64,000 bases of DNA from Rhodobacter sp. (GTDB taxonomy: Bacteria > Pseudomonadota > Alphaproteobacteria > Rhodobacterales > Rhodobacteraceae). A model generated the notes under the pieces. The model was not told the DNA's origin. It did not search any database and saw only the letters and a program-made list of their open reading frames with translations. Of the stretch, positions 17,430 through 26,024 are shown piece by piece (within the stretch, counting starts at the first letter, position 1; every line of letters starts with the position of its first letter). Location of the stretch: positions 37,168-101,167 of the forward strand of contig JAIYAE010000023.1 of assembly GCA_027489175.1 (NCBI GenBank), read 5' to 3'. The position numbers and the translations under genes are program-made.

Positions 17430-18278
17430 GTGACACTGCCTTTGACCCAGCAAGCCTATGCCCGGCCTGACAGCTTGCCACAGGCGCTTGGCCTGCTGGC
17501 AGAGGGGGGCTGGCGGGTGCTGGCCGGGGGAACGGACCTTTACCCCGGGGCCGGGGCGCAACTGGCGGGGCCGGTGCTGGACCTGACGGGTCTGGCCGGG
17601 TTTGCCGGGATCAGCGCCGACGGGCAGGGGCTGCGGATCGGGGCGGGCACGACCTGGGCGACCCTCGCCGATGCTGCGGTGCCGGATGCCCTTCGCGCCT
17701 TGCAGCAGGCGGCGCGGCAGGTGGGGGGGCGGCAGGTGCAGGTGGCGGGCACGATTGGCGGCAACCTCTGCAACGCTTCACCCGCCGCCGATGGGGTGCC
17801 GCCGCTTCTTGCGCTTGGCGCGGAGGTAGAGCTTGCCTCGGCCACCGGCCTGCGTCGACTGCCCTTGCAGGACTTCCTGCGCGGCCCGCGCCAGACCGCC
17901 CTGCAACCGGGCGAGGTGATGACCGCGGTGTGGATCCCGGCCACGGGTCTGCAGGGGCGGTCGGCCTTTGAAAAGCTGGGCGCGCGGCGGCATCTGGTGA
18001 TTTCCATCGCCATGGTTGCGGCGCGGCTTGTGGTTGCCAAGGGGCGGCTGGTCGATGTGGCCATCGCCGCAGGTTCCTGTTCCGCCGTGGCGACCCGTCT
18101 GCCGCTGGTTGAGGCCGCGCTGACCGGGGCGCTGGTGGATCAAGCGCCGGACCGGATTCGCGCGGCAGACGTCAACGCCGCCCTGTCGCCGATTGACGAC
18201 GTCCGGGCCAGTGCGGACTATCGCGCCCATGCCGCTACCGAACTGGTCCGCCGCGCCCTGGCCGGGGCGCTGGCATGA
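17430..18278 (+). CDS. Molybdenum hydroxylase, FAD-binding subunit (CoxM/XdhB-like)
   Basis: 282-residue medium subunit carrying the PCMH-type FAD domain: RVLAGGTDLYPGAGAQLAGPVLDLTGL and the family GRQVQVAGTIGGNLCNASPAADGVPPLLALGAEVEL, followed by the CO-dehydrogenase flavoprotein C-terminal domain (AFEKLGARRHLVISIAMVAARL). It relays electrons from the iron-sulphur clusters of the partner to NAD or another acceptor. Starts at GTG 17430, the only suitable codon. Its TGA overlaps the ATG of the fused FeS/Moco gene (ATGA), so the two are stoichiometrically coupled. First gene of the MarR-controlled operon. Confidence 0.9.
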   Translation: MTLPLTQQAYARPDSLPQALGLLAEGGWRVLAGGTDLYPGAGAQLAGPVLDLTGLAGFAGISADGQGLRIGAGTTWATLADAAVPDALRALQQAARQVGGRQVQVAGTIGGNLCNASPAADGVPPLLALGAEVELASATGLRRLPLQDFLRGPRQTALQPGEVMTAVWIPATGLQGRSAFEKLGARRHLVISIAMVAARLVVAKGRLVDVAIAAGSCSAVATRLPLVEAALTGALVDQAPDRIRAADVNAALSPIDDVRASADYRAHAATELVRRALAGALA

Positions 18279-20944
18279 TCGCCTTCACCCTGAACGGCAG
18301 CCCCGCCCAGACCGACGCCCCCCCGACCGAACGGCTGTCCGAGACCCTGCGTGAACGCCTTGGGCTGGTTGGCACCAAGGTCGGCTGCGACGCGGGCGAT
18401 TGCGGGGCTTGCACCGTTCTGCTGGATGGTGAGGCCATCTGCGCCTGCCTGACCCCCGCCGCGCGGGTAGCGGGGCGCCAAGTCACGACAATTGAAGGGA
18501 CGACCCCCGAACTCACCCGCCTGCGCGCCGCCTTTCTGGCCGAAGGGGCGGCGCAATGCGGCATCTGTACGCCCGGAATGCTGTTGACGGCGGCCGAGCT
18601 TTTGACCCTCACCCCCGAGCCTTCCGCCGAGCAGGTGGAGGAGGCGCTTGGCGGCGTCCTCTGCCGCTGCACCGGTTATCGCAGCATCATCGCGGCCGTG
18701 GTCGCGGCCGGGCGGGGCAGCACGACCCCGGTCACCGAAGGGCCGGTCGGCGCGGCAGTGCAGCGCCTGGACGGCGCGGCCAAGGTGGCGGGCGACAGCT
18801 TTGGCGCGGACGTGTGGCCTGCTGGCGCGCTGGTGGTCAAGGCGGTCCGCTCACCGCATCCGCATGCCGAGTTCCAGATCGGCGATCTTGCCGCCTTCCG
18901 CGCGCAGCCCGGCGTTGTGGCCGTCTTGGCCGCTGCGGATATCCCCGGTCGCAATGCGTTCTCCGTCATTCCACCCTTTGCCGATCAACCCGCCATCGCC
19001 ACGTCTCCTGCCCGGTTCCGGGGCGAATGCGTGGCGTTGGTCGCGTTTGACCCCGGTTCCGACCCTGACCTGACAAAGTTTCCCATCACCTGGACCGTGC
19101 TGCCCGCGCTTTCCTCACCAGAGGAGGCCGAGACCGGCCCCCTGATCCACGCCACCCGCCCGGGCAACCTTCTGGTCGAAGGCCGCGTGGTCAAAGGCGA
19201 TGCCGCCGCCGCGCTGTCCCGCAGCGCCCATGTCGTGGAAGGCTGCATGACCACCGCCTTCGTCGAACACGCCTATATCGAGCCTGAGGCCGGTGTCGCC
19301 TGGCTGGAGGGCGATACCCTGGTGATCCGTGCCTGCACCCAAGCCCCCGGGATGGACCGTGAAGACACTGCCCGCATCCTCCGTCTGCCCATCGACCGGG
19401 TCAGGATCATCCCCTCGGCTGTCGGTGGGGGGTTCGGCTCAAAGCTGGACCTCTCGCTCCAGCCGCTGATCGGGCTGGTGACGCTGAAGACCGGGCGGCC
19501 CTGCCGGATGACTTACAGCCGCGGCGAAAGCATGACCTCTACCACCAAGCGCCACCCGGCTGAGATGTCGGGCCGCATCGGCTGCGATGCCAGTGGCCGG
19601 ATCACGGGGGTGGAGTTTACCGGGCGTTTCAACACCGGCGCCTATTCCAGCTGGGGGCCAACGGTGGCGAACCGGGTTCCGGTCCATGTCTCGGGCCCCT
19701 ATCTGACGCCAGCGATCACTGCCAAGGCGAGGGCAATCCATACCCACGGGCCGGTGTCGGGCGCGTTCCGGGGCTTTGGCGTGCCGCAAGGGGCGCTGTG
19801 GCAGGAAACGCTGTATGACCGGCTGGCCGACAAGGCCGGGATCGACCGGCTGGAGTTTCGCATACTGAACGCCTTGGCGGACGGTGATGCCAGCGCCACC
19901 GGGCAGGTTCTGCGCGCCGTGGGCATCCGCGATTGCCTGACCGCGCTCAAGCCGCATTGGACCCGTGCGCTGCGGGACGCCGCAAGCCAGCCGGGTCGCG
20001 GAGTGGGGGTTGCCGCCTGCTGGTACGGCTGCGGCAACACCGCGCTGCCGAACCCCTCGACCATCCGCATTGGCCTGTCGCCTGACGGTGCGGTGGTCCT
20101 GCACCAAGGGGCGACCGATATTGGCCAAGGCTCCAACACCGTCATCGCCCAGATCGCGGCCGAGGCGTTGGGTCTGCCCTTGCAGGCTTTCCGGCTGATC
20201 GGCCCGGATACCGCCTTGACTCCGGATGCAGGCAAGACCTCGGCCAGCCGACAGACCTTCGTCACCGGGCGCGCCGCGAAGGCCGCTGCCGAAGCCTTGC
20301 GGGCCGAGGTTTTGCGCCGCGCCAATGCCGGGCAGGGGGCACGGCTGACGTTAGAGAGGACCTGCGTCGTCGTCCGCGATACGGGCATTGTCACCCGGAT
20401 CGACCTTGCCGCGCTGCCCCCAGACGCGCAGGGCCATGCGCTGACGGCCGAAGCGACCTACGACCCTCCGACCTCGCCCCTGGATGGGGACGGGCAGGGC
20501 ACGCCCTATGCCCTTTACGGCTATGGCGCGCAGATGGTCGAACTGGCGGTGGATGCGGCCCTTGGGACGGTGAAGCTTATAAAGATCACCGCTGCGCATG
20601 ACCTTGGCCAGGTCATCAACCCGACGCTGGCGCGTGGTCAGATCGAGGGGGGGATTGCCCAGGGCATCGGCCTTGCGCTGATGGAGGAATACCTGCCGGG
20701 CCGGACCGAGAACCTGCATGACTACCTGATCCCGACTTTCGGCGATGTGCCCCCCATCGAAAGCCTGCTGATCGAGGTGCCCGATCCTGAAGGCCCCTAT
20801 GGCGCAAAGGGCCTGGGGGAACATGTGCTGATCCCGACCGCCCCCGCCATCCTGAACGCGATCCGCCATGCGACCGGCGCCACGATCACCTGGGTGCCGG
20901 CACTTCCGCACCGGGTGCTGGCTGCCATGGAGGGGCCGCAATGA
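18275..20944 (+). CDS. Molybdenum hydroxylase, fused [2Fe-2S] and molybdopterin subunit
   Basis: 889-residue fusion of a ferredoxin-like small subunit and the large catalytic subunit. Cys38, Cys43, Cys46 and Cys58 bind the plant-type 2Fe-2S cluster, and QCGICTPGMLL with LCRCTGYRSI binds the second. After a linker at about residue 150 comes the Moco domain: AVGGGFGSK, GAFRGFGVPQG, GATDIGQGSN and the catalytic-glutamate motif GAKGLGEHV. Such enzymes hydroxylate N-heteroaromatics (xanthine, nicotinate, isoquinoline) or aldehydes. With FAD supplied by the upstream gene this is a complete hydroxylase. Substrate undetermined; the next gene suggests a pyridine-type ring. Confidence 0.92.
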   Translation: MIAFTLNGSPAQTDAPPTERLSETLRERLGLVGTKVGCDAGDCGACTVLLDGEAICACLTPAARVAGRQVTTIEGTTPELTRLRAAFLAEGAAQCGICTPGMLLTAAELLTLTPEPSAEQVEEALGGVLCRCTGYRSIIAAVVAAGRGSTTPVTEGPVGAAVQRLDGAAKVAGDSFGADVWPAGALVVKAVRSPHPHAEFQIGDLAAFRAQPGVVAVLAAADIPGRNAFSVIPPFADQPAIATSPARFRGECVALVAFDPGSDPDLTKFPITWTVLPALSSPEEAETGPLIHATRPGNLLVEGRVVKGDAAAALSRSAHVVEGCMTTAFVEHAYIEPEAGVAWLEGDTLVIRACTQAPGMDREDTARILRLPIDRVRIIPSAVGGGFGSKLDLSLQPLIGLVTLKTGRPCRMTYSRGESMTSTTKRHPAEMSGRIGCDASGRITGVEFTGRFNTGAYSSWGPTVANRVPVHVSGPYLTPAITAKARAIHTHGPVSGAFRGFGVPQGALWQETLYDRLADKAGIDRLEFRILNALADGDASATGQVLRAVGIRDCLTALKPHWTRALRDAASQPGRGVGVAACWYGCGNTALPNPSTIRIGLSPDGAVVLHQGATDIGQGSNTVIAQIAAEALGLPLQAFRLIGPDTALTPDAGKTSASRQTFVTGRAAKAAAEALRAEVLRRANAGQGARLTLERTCVVVRDTGIVTRIDLAALPPDAQGHALTAEATYDPPTSPLDGDGQGTPYALYGYGAQMVELAVDAALGTVKLIKITAAHDLGQVINPTLARGQIEGGIAQGIGLALMEEYLPGRTENLHDYLIPTFGDVPPIESLLIEVPDPEGPYGAKGLGEHVLIPTAPAILNAIRHATGATITWVPALPHRVLAAMEGPQ

Positions 20945-20971
20945 CCGCCTGCTACGGCTTTCATCTGTCCT

Positions 20972-21005
20972 CAAATATCCCGGGGGTCCGGGGGCTGGCC
21001 CCCGG
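20972..21005. repeat. Dispersed repeat, type B copy 2
   Basis: CAAATATCCC, GGGGGTCCGG and a hairpin with arms CCGGGGGC/GCCCCCGG separated by TG (20988-21005). It fills the only sizeable gap (73 bp) inside the heterocycle operon. Related to 12973-13015. Confidence 0.6.
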
Positions 21006-21017
21006 TGGGTGGCCCAG

Positions 21018-22454
21018 ATGACCGACACCCCCGAAAAGCTGCGCTGCGACGCCTGCCCGGTGATGTGCTACATCGCCCCGGGTCAGACCGGGGCCTGCGA
21101 CCGTTATGCCAATGAGGGCGGAAAGATCGTGCGAACCGATCCCGTGGTGCTGCTGTCGCAAACGGTTGAGGCGGGTGGTCGCGTCGTGCCCTTTGCGGCG
21201 CGGGACTGGGATGGCACGCTCGTCCCGGCAGATGCCGTGGTCACCGGGATCGGGTCGGGCACGACCTATCCCGACTACAAGCCCGCGCCTTTCATCATCG
21301 CCAGCAAGATCGATGGCGCCGATATGGTCACTGTCGTGACCGAGGCGATCTTTTCCTACGCGGGCGTCAAGGTGAAGATCGACACCGACCGTTTTCTTGG
21401 CCCGGAAGCTGCCGTGGTCCGGGTGGAGGGCGAGGCGATTGGCCATGTGACCACCGCCGAATACGGCAGCCAGATGCTGTCGCTTGGCGGGGTGCATCAC
21501 CTGACAGGGGGCGAGAAGGCCGAAGGTCGGGTGACCTGCGCCGCCCTGCTGGCGCTGTGCAACGGCGAGGCGGTCGAGATGACGATCGACGGCGGCAGCC
21601 GCGTGGTTGTGCAGGCAGGCGAGGCCCCCATCGTGGATGGCCAGCGCGAGCGGCGGATGCGCGTCGGCTGCGGGTCGGCCACCATCGGGATGTTCGCGGT
21701 GCAGTGGCAGGGGCTCGTTGATGAGGTGGTGGTGGTCGATGACCACATCACCGGCGTGGTCAGCGAACATCAGGCGGGCCGCGTGCTGGGCTGGCAACCG
21801 ACGGGCATCAAGATCAAGGGCCACCGGTCAACCCCAGGGCGTTACTTCCGGGTTTCGGAACCGGGCCTCGGCTGGGGCGGCACGCGGCTGACCGACCCGC
21901 TGGACATCCTGGGGGATTGGAACCCGAAGAAGGGGGCAAGGCCGGGGCTGACGCTGCTCATGGTCTCTACCACGGGCGAAGATCACGGCTACTACGTTCT
22001 GGATGAGGCACTGCGCCCCGTGGCGCAGCCGCTGCCAGCCACCTTGCAAGCCAGCGTCGACCTGATTGCTGAAAACTGCGAGCCGTCGCTTTGTACCGTT
22101 CTGTTTATGGCCGGGGCGGGCGGGTCGCTGCGGGCCGGGGTGGCTAAGAACCCGGTGCGACTGACCCGGTCGGTGCAGGTGGGGGTGACGCGTCTGACCG
22201 CAGGCGGGGCGGAAACCTATGTCTGGCCGGGCGGTGGGATCACCTTCATGGTCGATGTAACGCGTCTGCCGCCCGGGGCCTTCGGCTATGTCCCGACACC
22301 TGCGCTGGTCGCGCCATTGGAGTTCACCTTGCCCCGTGCCGCCTATCTGGCCATGGGCGGGCATGAAGACAGCATCCGCTCGCTGGACGCCACAATGGCC
22401 GAAGGCGGCGAATACCCCATAGCCGCGCGGGTCCTGCCGTGGCCCGCCCAATGA
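21018..22454 (+). CDS. 6-hydroxynicotinate reductase-like iron-sulphur protein
   Basis: 478 residues from ATG 21018. The N-terminal motif C10-x2-C13-x3-C17-x9-C27 (RCDACPVMCYIAPGQTGAC) is a 4Fe-4S-type cysteine pattern. Further conserved-looking segments are IGSGTTYPDYKPAPFI, RVGCGSATIGMF, STPGRYFRVSEPGLGWGGT and VWPGGGITFMVDV. Proteins of this type are annotated after the Eubacterium barkeri enzyme that reduces 6-hydroxynicotinate to 1,4,5,6-tetrahydro-6-oxonicotinate. That identification is from memory of the family and not tested. It sits between the Mo hydroxylase and HyuA/B, consistent with reductive ring dearomatisation. Confidence 0.75.
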   Translation: MTDTPEKLRCDACPVMCYIAPGQTGACDRYANEGGKIVRTDPVVLLSQTVEAGGRVVPFAARDWDGTLVPADAVVTGIGSGTTYPDYKPAPFIIASKIDGADMVTVVTEAIFSYAGVKVKIDTDRFLGPEAAVVRVEGEAIGHVTTAEYGSQMLSLGGVHHLTGGEKAEGRVTCAALLALCNGEAVEMTIDGGSRVVVQAGEAPIVDGQRERRMRVGCGSATIGMFAVQWQGLVDEVVVVDDHITGVVSEHQAGRVLGWQPTGIKIKGHRSTPGRYFRVSEPGLGWGGTRLTDPLDILGDWNPKKGARPGLTLLMVSTTGEDHGYYVLDEALRPVAQPLPATLQASVDLIAENCEPSLCTVLFMAGAGGSLRAGVAKNPVRLTRSVQVGVTRLTAGGAETYVWPGGGITFMVDVTRLPPGAFGYVPTPALVAPLEFTLPRAAYLAMGGHEDSIRSLDATMAEGGEYPIAARVLPWPAQ

Positions 22455-23419
22455 CCGGCGCGTTGCAAATGGAGCAGCCGCGCACGCGCGCGCGGCTGCA
22501 CGAGCCTGTCTCGCCTCTGGCCGTTCCGGCCAACCGGCTCGGGGTTGCCTCCGGCGGGCGTATTTTTGAAAAGAGCAAGTCGGTCGGTGGGGGATGGGCG
22601 GCGGCGGCGGCGGTTTTGCCGGATGGGCGGCTGCATCTGCAGCAAGGGCCGATCGACATTGTGGCTGAGGCTTTCGGTCCGGCAGAGGCCGTGGCGGCTG
22701 CCTATCACCGGGCGGTGCGGCGCTTTGCGACGGTGCTGGAGGAGTTGGTGGCGGAACTGCCGGCGCTGCGGTCGGAAGACCGGCCGCTGCAGGGGGAAAT
22801 TGCTGTCGCCATGTCCGCCGCCGTGGCCCCGTTCCGACCGGCCTTCATCACCCCGATGGCCGCCGTGGCCGGGGCGGTGGCGGACCGGGTGGTCGCGGCC
22901 ATGGCGGGGCCGGAGATCACCCACGCCTATGCCAACAACGGTGGCGACATCGCCCTGTTGCTTACGCCCGGGGCAGAGCTAACAGCGGCACTGGCGGTGA
23001 CGGGCGGGCTTGACCGGGTGACCATTCGCGCGGCGGATGGGGTGCGCGGCATCGCCACCTCTGGCTGGCGGGGGCGCAGCTTCTCGCTTGGGATTGCCGA
23101 TGCGGTGACGGTGCTTGCCCCAACGGCGGCGATGGCGGATGCAGCGGCGACGATGATCGCCAATGCGGTCGATCTGCCCGGGCATGACGGCATCCGCCGC
23201 CGCCCGGCGCGCGACTGTCAGGCCGACAGTGACCTGGGCGACCGTCTGGTCACGGTCGCGGTGGCCCCCTTGACCGCGTCGGACCGGGCCAGTGCCCTGG
23301 ACCGGGGTCTGGCCGCCGCCGAAGGCTTTCTGGCAAGGCGGCTGATTGTCGGGGCCGCGCTTTACCTCCAGGGTGAGGCGCGGCTGACCGGCCGGATGAA
23401 AGAGGTGAGGCATGACTGA
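22451..23419 (+). CDS. UPF0280 family protein (ApbE-like fold)
   Basis: 322 residues. The core from about residue 52 (VLPDGRLHLQQGPIDIVAEAFG) through GEIAVAMSAAVAPFRPAFITPMAAVAGAVADRVVAAM and YANNGGDIALLL to RGIATSGWRGRSFSLGIADAVTVL matches the UPF0280 family, whose fold is related to the flavin transferase ApbE. ATG 22451 overlaps the upstream TGA. Residues of about 5-50 look foreign: they include the translation of a dispersed type A repeat (VASGGRIFEKSK). A role in flavin attachment to a partner in this operon is conceivable but unproven. Confidence 0.75.
   Translation: MTGALQMEQPRTRARLHEPVSPLAVPANRLGVASGGRIFEKSKSVGGGWAAAAAVLPDGRLHLQQGPIDIVAEAFGPAEAVAAAYHRAVRRFATVLEELVAELPALRSEDRPLQGEIAVAMSAAVAPFRPAFITPMAAVAGAVADRVVAAMAGPEITHAYANNGGDIALLLTPGAELTAALAVTGGLDRVTIRAADGVRGIATSGWRGRSFSLGIADAVTVLAPTAAMADAAATMIANAVDLPGHDGIRRRPARDCQADSDLGDRLVTVAVAPLTASDRASALDRGLAAAEGFLARRLIVGAALYLQGEARLTGRMKEVRHD
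22547..22578. repeat. Dispersed repeat, type A copy 2, inside a reading frame
   Basis: GCCTCCGGCGGGCGTATTTT then TGAAAAGAGCAA, nearly identical to the minus strand of 2915-2947. It lies in frame within the 5' part of the UPF0280 gene and encodes ASGGRIFEKSK. Confidence 0.6.
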
Positions 23420-23993
23420 ATTCACGCTGCGCAAAATCGTGCTGCAGATCGAGGAGATCCGGCACGAAGGCGGCCCTCCTGCCAGCCCGCCCCCCCTGCG
23501 GGGCGCCGTCTTTGCCATCTGCCGCAACCCATTTGCCGGGGCCTATGTCGCGGACCTGCAGCCCGCGATGGAGGCGCTGAAACCCCTCGCCCTTGACCTT
23601 ACCGACCGTCTGGTCGCTGCCCTTGGTGGGCGGGATGGCATTGATGCCTATGGCAAGGGGGCCATCGTCGGTGAAGGCGGCGAAAGCGAACATGGCGCGC
23701 TGTGGCATGTGGCGGGTGGCTACGGGATGCGCGACCGCTTGGGGGACTGCCGCGCCATTGTGCCATCGGCGATGAAGGTGGGCGGGATGGGGGCGACGCT
23801 CGACATCCCGATTGGCCATCTCAACGCGGCCTATGTCCGGTCACGCTTTGACGTCATCACCGTCGCCTGCGCCGATGCCCCTCGTGCGGGGGAGGTCCTT
23901 TTCGCCCTTGCCATGGCACGGGGCGGGCGGGTCCACAGCCGGATGGGCGGGCTTGAGGTGGATCAGGTCACCGGCCTTGACGGGCTGCGCTAG
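23412..23993 (+). CDS. Amino acid synthesis family protein (PF06684-like)
   Basis: 193-residue cytosolic protein. It starts MTEFTLRKIVLQIEEIRHEGG and contains AVFAICRNPFAGAYVADLQP, AYGKGAIVGEGGESEHGALWH, AIVPSAMKVGGMGATLDIPIGH and NAAYVRSRFDVITVACADAP, the pattern of the so-called amino acid synthesis family. The biochemical function of that family is not established. It often sits beside Mo hydroxylase or hydantoinase genes, as here. ATG 23412 overlaps the end of the UPF0280 gene by 8 bp, and its TAG abuts the ATG of hyuA (TAGATG). Confidence 0.8.
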   Translation: MTEFTLRKIVLQIEEIRHEGGPPASPPPLRGAVFAICRNPFAGAYVADLQPAMEALKPLALDLTDRLVAALGGRDGIDAYGKGAIVGEGGESEHGALWHVAGGYGMRDRLGDCRAIVPSAMKVGGMGATLDIPIGHLNAAYVRSRFDVITVACADAPRAGEVLFALAMARGGRVHSRMGGLEVDQVTGLDGLR

Positions 23994-26024
23994 ATGGATC
24001 GCACAGCGACGGGTCTGGTCGCCGGGGTTGATGTCGGCGGCACTTTCACCGACCTTGTGATCCTTGATCCAACCTCGGGTGCGGTGCGGCTGGCCAAGGT
24101 GCCGACCACGCTGCCTAACCAGGCCGAGGGCGTGCTGAATGCCTTCGCGGCGGCAAAGGCGGACCTGTCAGAGATTGACCTGATCGTGCATGGCACGACC
24201 ACCACCACCAATGCGGTCCTTGAACGCCAGCTCGCGCGGACCGGCATGATCACCACCCAAGGCTTCCGCGACGTGCTGGAGCTTGGCCGCCGCACCCGCC
24301 CGCAAGCTTACGGGATGCACGGCAGCTTCATCCCGGTCATCCCCCGGGACCTGCGGCTTGAGGTTCCGGAACGGATGGACGCGCGGGGCCAGGTGCTGAC
24401 CCCCTTGGATGAGAGCGCGCTGGAGGCGGCTATCGGCCAGCTGCTGGAGCAGGGCTGCGAAAGCCTGGTGATCCATTTCCTGCATGCCTATGCCAACCCC
24501 GCGCATGAACTTCGGGCAGGTGAGGTTGCGGCGCGCCTTTGGCCGAATGCGCATATCACCCTTGGCCATGCGCTTCTGTCGGAAAGCCGGGAATATGAGC
24601 GGGGGGTGACGGCGGCGGTAAACGCCTCGGTCCAGCCCTTGCTGGAGCGTTATGTATCTCGGCTGGCCGATCAACTGGCCGCCAAAGGCTACAGGCGCGA
24701 CCTTCTGGTGATGAACGGCAATGGCGGGATGGTCACCGCCCGCGATGTCGGGCGTGAGGCGGTCAAGACCGTGATGTCGGGCCCCGCCTCGGGCGTGATG
24801 GCGGCGGTGGCCACCGGGCGGCGGGCCGGGATGCTGGACCTTCTGACCTATGACATGGGGGGCACCAGCACGGATGTGGCGATGATCCGGGGCGGGGTGG
24901 CGCCGGTGTCGAACGAGATCGAGGTCGAATATGCCATGCCGATCCATGTGCCGATGGTCGATGTGCGTACTGTCGGGGCAGGGGGTGGCAGCATCGCACG
25001 GGTGGATGCGGGCGGCATGCTGCGGGTCGGGCCGGAAAGCGCTGGCTCTTATCCCGGGCCAGTCTGCTATGGCCGGGGGGGGACGCGCGTAACCAATTCG
25101 GACGCAAACCTGATCCTGGGGCGATTGCCCGCCAGCCGCTTCGGTCAGGCGGCCGACGCAGCGCGGCAGGCGATGGCCGACCAGATCGGCACGCCGCTTG
25201 GTCTGTCGGTTGAGGCTGCCGCCGAAGCGGTGATCCGCATCGCCAATACCCATATGGCCGGGGCGACCCGCATGGTCTCAATCTCGCTGGGCGCTGACCC
25301 GCGCGACTTTGCGCTGTTCGCCTTTGGGGGCGCGGGGCCGTTGCATGCCGTGGCTTTGGCGCGCGAGTTGAACGTGCCGAAGGTGCTGATCCCGGCGCGC
25401 CCCGGCATCACCAATGCGCTGGGCTGTGTAGTGGCCGACCTGCGTCATGATTTCGTGCGCACGCTGAACCGCCCGCTGGACGCGGTGGACATGGATGAGG
25501 TGCACGCCATTCTGGCCGGGCAAGAGGCTTCCGGTCGTCGCCTTGTTGGCGCCGAACGGATCGCCCTGCAGGGCACAAGTGCCGTCTTTTCCGCCGACAT
25601 GCAGTTCGTCGGCCAGACCCACCTCTTGCGCGTGCCACTCGCGACCTCCACCCCCAGCCGCGCCGATCTGCAGGCGGGGTTTGAGGCCGCCTATCACGCG
25701 CGGTTCCGGGTCGACCTGCCGACGATCCGGGCCAATCTGGTGAACCTGAACTGTTCGGTGATCGGAGAACGCCCGGCCTTTGACCTGTCGCGCCTGATTG
25801 ATCCCGCTGACCGCAAGCCAAAGGCCGCGCCCTCAACCACCCGCCCGGTCTGGTTCGGCCAATGGATCGATACCCCGGTCTACTGGCGCGATCACCTGCC
25901 GCTGGACCTTCACCTGCAAGGCCCGGCGATCATTGAACAAATGGATACCACCAGTGTGATTGATCCCGGCTGCACCGTCACGTCTGATGCGGATGGCAAT
26001 CTGATCGTCGAGGTGTCGTCATGA
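23994..26024 (+). CDS. hyuA: Hydantoinase/oxoprolinase subunit A
   Basis: 676 residues of the ATP-dependent hydantoinase/5-oxoprolinase family. The N-terminal actin-like ATPase fold opens VAGVDVGGTFTDLVILD and continues VHGTTTTTNAVLERQLART; the middle domain has TYDMGGTSTDVAMIRGG, DVRTVGAGGGSIARVD and FALFAFGGAGPLHAVALARE. With HyuB it would hydrolyse a cyclic amide at the cost of ATP. Starts at ATG 23994 directly after the previous stop and overlaps hyuB by ATGA. In this operon the likely substrate is a lactam formed by the upstream reductase. Confidence 0.92.
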   Translation: MDRTATGLVAGVDVGGTFTDLVILDPTSGAVRLAKVPTTLPNQAEGVLNAFAAAKADLSEIDLIVHGTTTTTNAVLERQLARTGMITTQGFRDVLELGRRTRPQAYGMHGSFIPVIPRDLRLEVPERMDARGQVLTPLDESALEAAIGQLLEQGCESLVIHFLHAYANPAHELRAGEVAARLWPNAHITLGHALLSESREYERGVTAAVNASVQPLLERYVSRLADQLAAKGYRRDLLVMNGNGGMVTARDVGREAVKTVMSGPASGVMAAVATGRRAGMLDLLTYDMGGTSTDVAMIRGGVAPVSNEIEVEYAMPIHVPMVDVRTVGAGGGSIARVDAGGMLRVGPESAGSYPGPVCYGRGGTRVTNSDANLILGRLPASRFGQAADAARQAMADQIGTPLGLSVEAAAEAVIRIANTHMAGATRMVSISLGADPRDFALFAFGGAGPLHAVALARELNVPKVLIPARPGITNALGCVVADLRHDFVRTLNRPLDAVDMDEVHAILAGQEASGRRLVGAERIALQGTSAVFSADMQFVGQTHLLRVPLATSTPSRADLQAGFEAAYHARFRVDLPTIRANLVNLNCSVIGERPAFDLSRLIDPADRKPKAAPSTTRPVWFGQWIDTPVYWRDHLPLDLHLQGPAIIEQMDTTSVIDPGCTVTSDADGNLIVEVSS

